Assembly (NCBI GenBank): GCA_965651325.1
Contig: CBFGSB010000183.1
Coordinates: 1-5,980, forward strand
Length of the DNA: 5,980 nucleotides
Source: IDS-8 sp965651325
GTDB taxonomy: Bacteria > Pseudomonadota > Gammaproteobacteria > Steroidobacterales > Woeseiaceae
Direction: 5' to 3'
A program made the position numbers and the translations under genes. Positions 5,585-5,980 of this stretch are shown here, piece after piece (the stretch's first letter is position 1; every line of letters starts with the position of its first letter). Below the pieces are notes generated by a model. That model saw nothing but the letters and a program-made list of their open reading frames with translations. It was not told the origin of the DNA and did not search any database.

Positions 5585-5980
5585 ATGAAACAAACCTTGC
5601 GCGTCGCCGCGGTGGCCGCGTGCGTCATCCTCGGGTCTCCGGTTCACGCCGAAAACATCGATGCAACCGAGCCCGAGAAGCTCGCGTCCCTTATCCGCGA
5701 CATCGGCTACAAGGCCTCGGTCGAGCAGGACGAGGCCGGCGACCCGTTGATCGTTTCGAGCGCCGGCGGCACCGAATTCCGCATCTATTTCTTCGGCTGC
5801 ACGGAGGGCGCAGATTGCCGGACCCTCCTGTTCTCGATCGGCTACGACCTCGAAAACGGTACGACCGCGGACGTCATCGAGGACTGGAACCAAACCGTGC
5901 TGTTCGGGCGCGCCTACCTCGACGACGAAAGCGATCCCTGGCTCGAGATGCCGGTCAACCTGTTCGGCGGCGTGAGCCGG
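5585..5980 (+). CDS. Exported YbjN-domain protein, 3' end missing
   Basis: The frame is open to the window edge, giving 132 residues so far; only the C-terminus appears to be lacking. A Sec signal peptide is visible: K2 and R6, then a hydrophobic stretch to about residue 17, and a VHA cleavage site after A22, so the mature protein should be periplasmic or secreted. The rest matches the YbjN domain: a helical start (PEKLASLIRDIGY, 30-42), a beta strand EFRIYFFGC (64-72), LLFSIGY (81-87), the DWN motif at 100-102, FGRAYLDDE (107-115) and a final FGGV (127-130). Cysteines C72 and C78 are close together and could form a disulfide after export. The ATG has AGGA (5575-5578) six bases upstream. E. 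coli YbjN is cytoplasmic and linked to stress and motility regulation; this exported form has no assigned function. Domain call from pattern only. Confidence 0.82.
   Translation, partial: MKQTLRVAAVAACVILGSPVHAENIDATEPEKLASLIRDIGYKASVEQDEAGDPLIVSSAGGTEFRIYFFGCTEGADCRTLLFSIGYDLENGTTADVIEDWNQTVLFGRAYLDDESDPWLEMPVNLFGGVSR

Noticed and set aside
5552..5893. Minus-strand open frame opposite the YbjN-domain gene
   Set aside because: The plus-strand frame has a ribosome site, a signal peptide and domain motifs; the minus frame has none of these.

Overview
The window is GC-rich, densely coding bacterial DNA with seven protein genes. No RNA gene, mobile element, prophage piece or CRISPR array is visible, and no gene-free stretch exceeds about 180 bases. 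The protein types (Pseudomonas-like 4-hydroxyphenylpyruvate dioxygenase, Cox15-type heme A synthase, LldD-like flavoenzyme, a 70-residue cold-shock protein) suggest an aerobic Gram-negative proteobacterium, most likely a gammaproteobacterium. This is inferred from family resemblance only; no database search was possible.

Layout. Five genes lie on the minus strand. In transcription order they are an FMN-dependent 2-hydroxyacid dehydrogenase (4308-3157), 4-hydroxyphenylpyruvate dioxygenase hpd (3094-1991, 62 nt downstream, with a probable intrinsic terminator just after it), a cold-shock protein (1837-1625), a small uncharacterised conserved protein (1448-1053) and a leucine dehydrogenase (902 to beyond the window start). 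Two genes lie on the plus strand: heme A synthase ctaA (4407-5441), divergent from the flavoenzyme across a 98-bp gap, and a secreted YbjN-domain protein (from 5585) that runs off the right edge.

How they fit together. The flavoenzyme and hpd look like one transcription unit. An attractive but unproven reading is that the flavoenzyme oxidises an aromatic 2-hydroxyacid such as 4-hydroxyphenyllactate to the 2-oxoacid that hpd consumes in tyrosine degradation. With leucine dehydrogenase nearby, the left two thirds reads as an amino-acid catabolic neighbourhood. The divergent ctaA supplies heme A for an aa3-type terminal oxidase, which fits an aerobic organism using oxygen-dependent and respiratory-chain-linked dehydrogenases.

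Nothing in the window is a clearly new system. The points most worth a second look are the flavoenzyme-hpd pairing, the back-to-back promoter candidates between the flavoenzyme and ctaA, the uncharacterised small protein and the exported YbjN protein.
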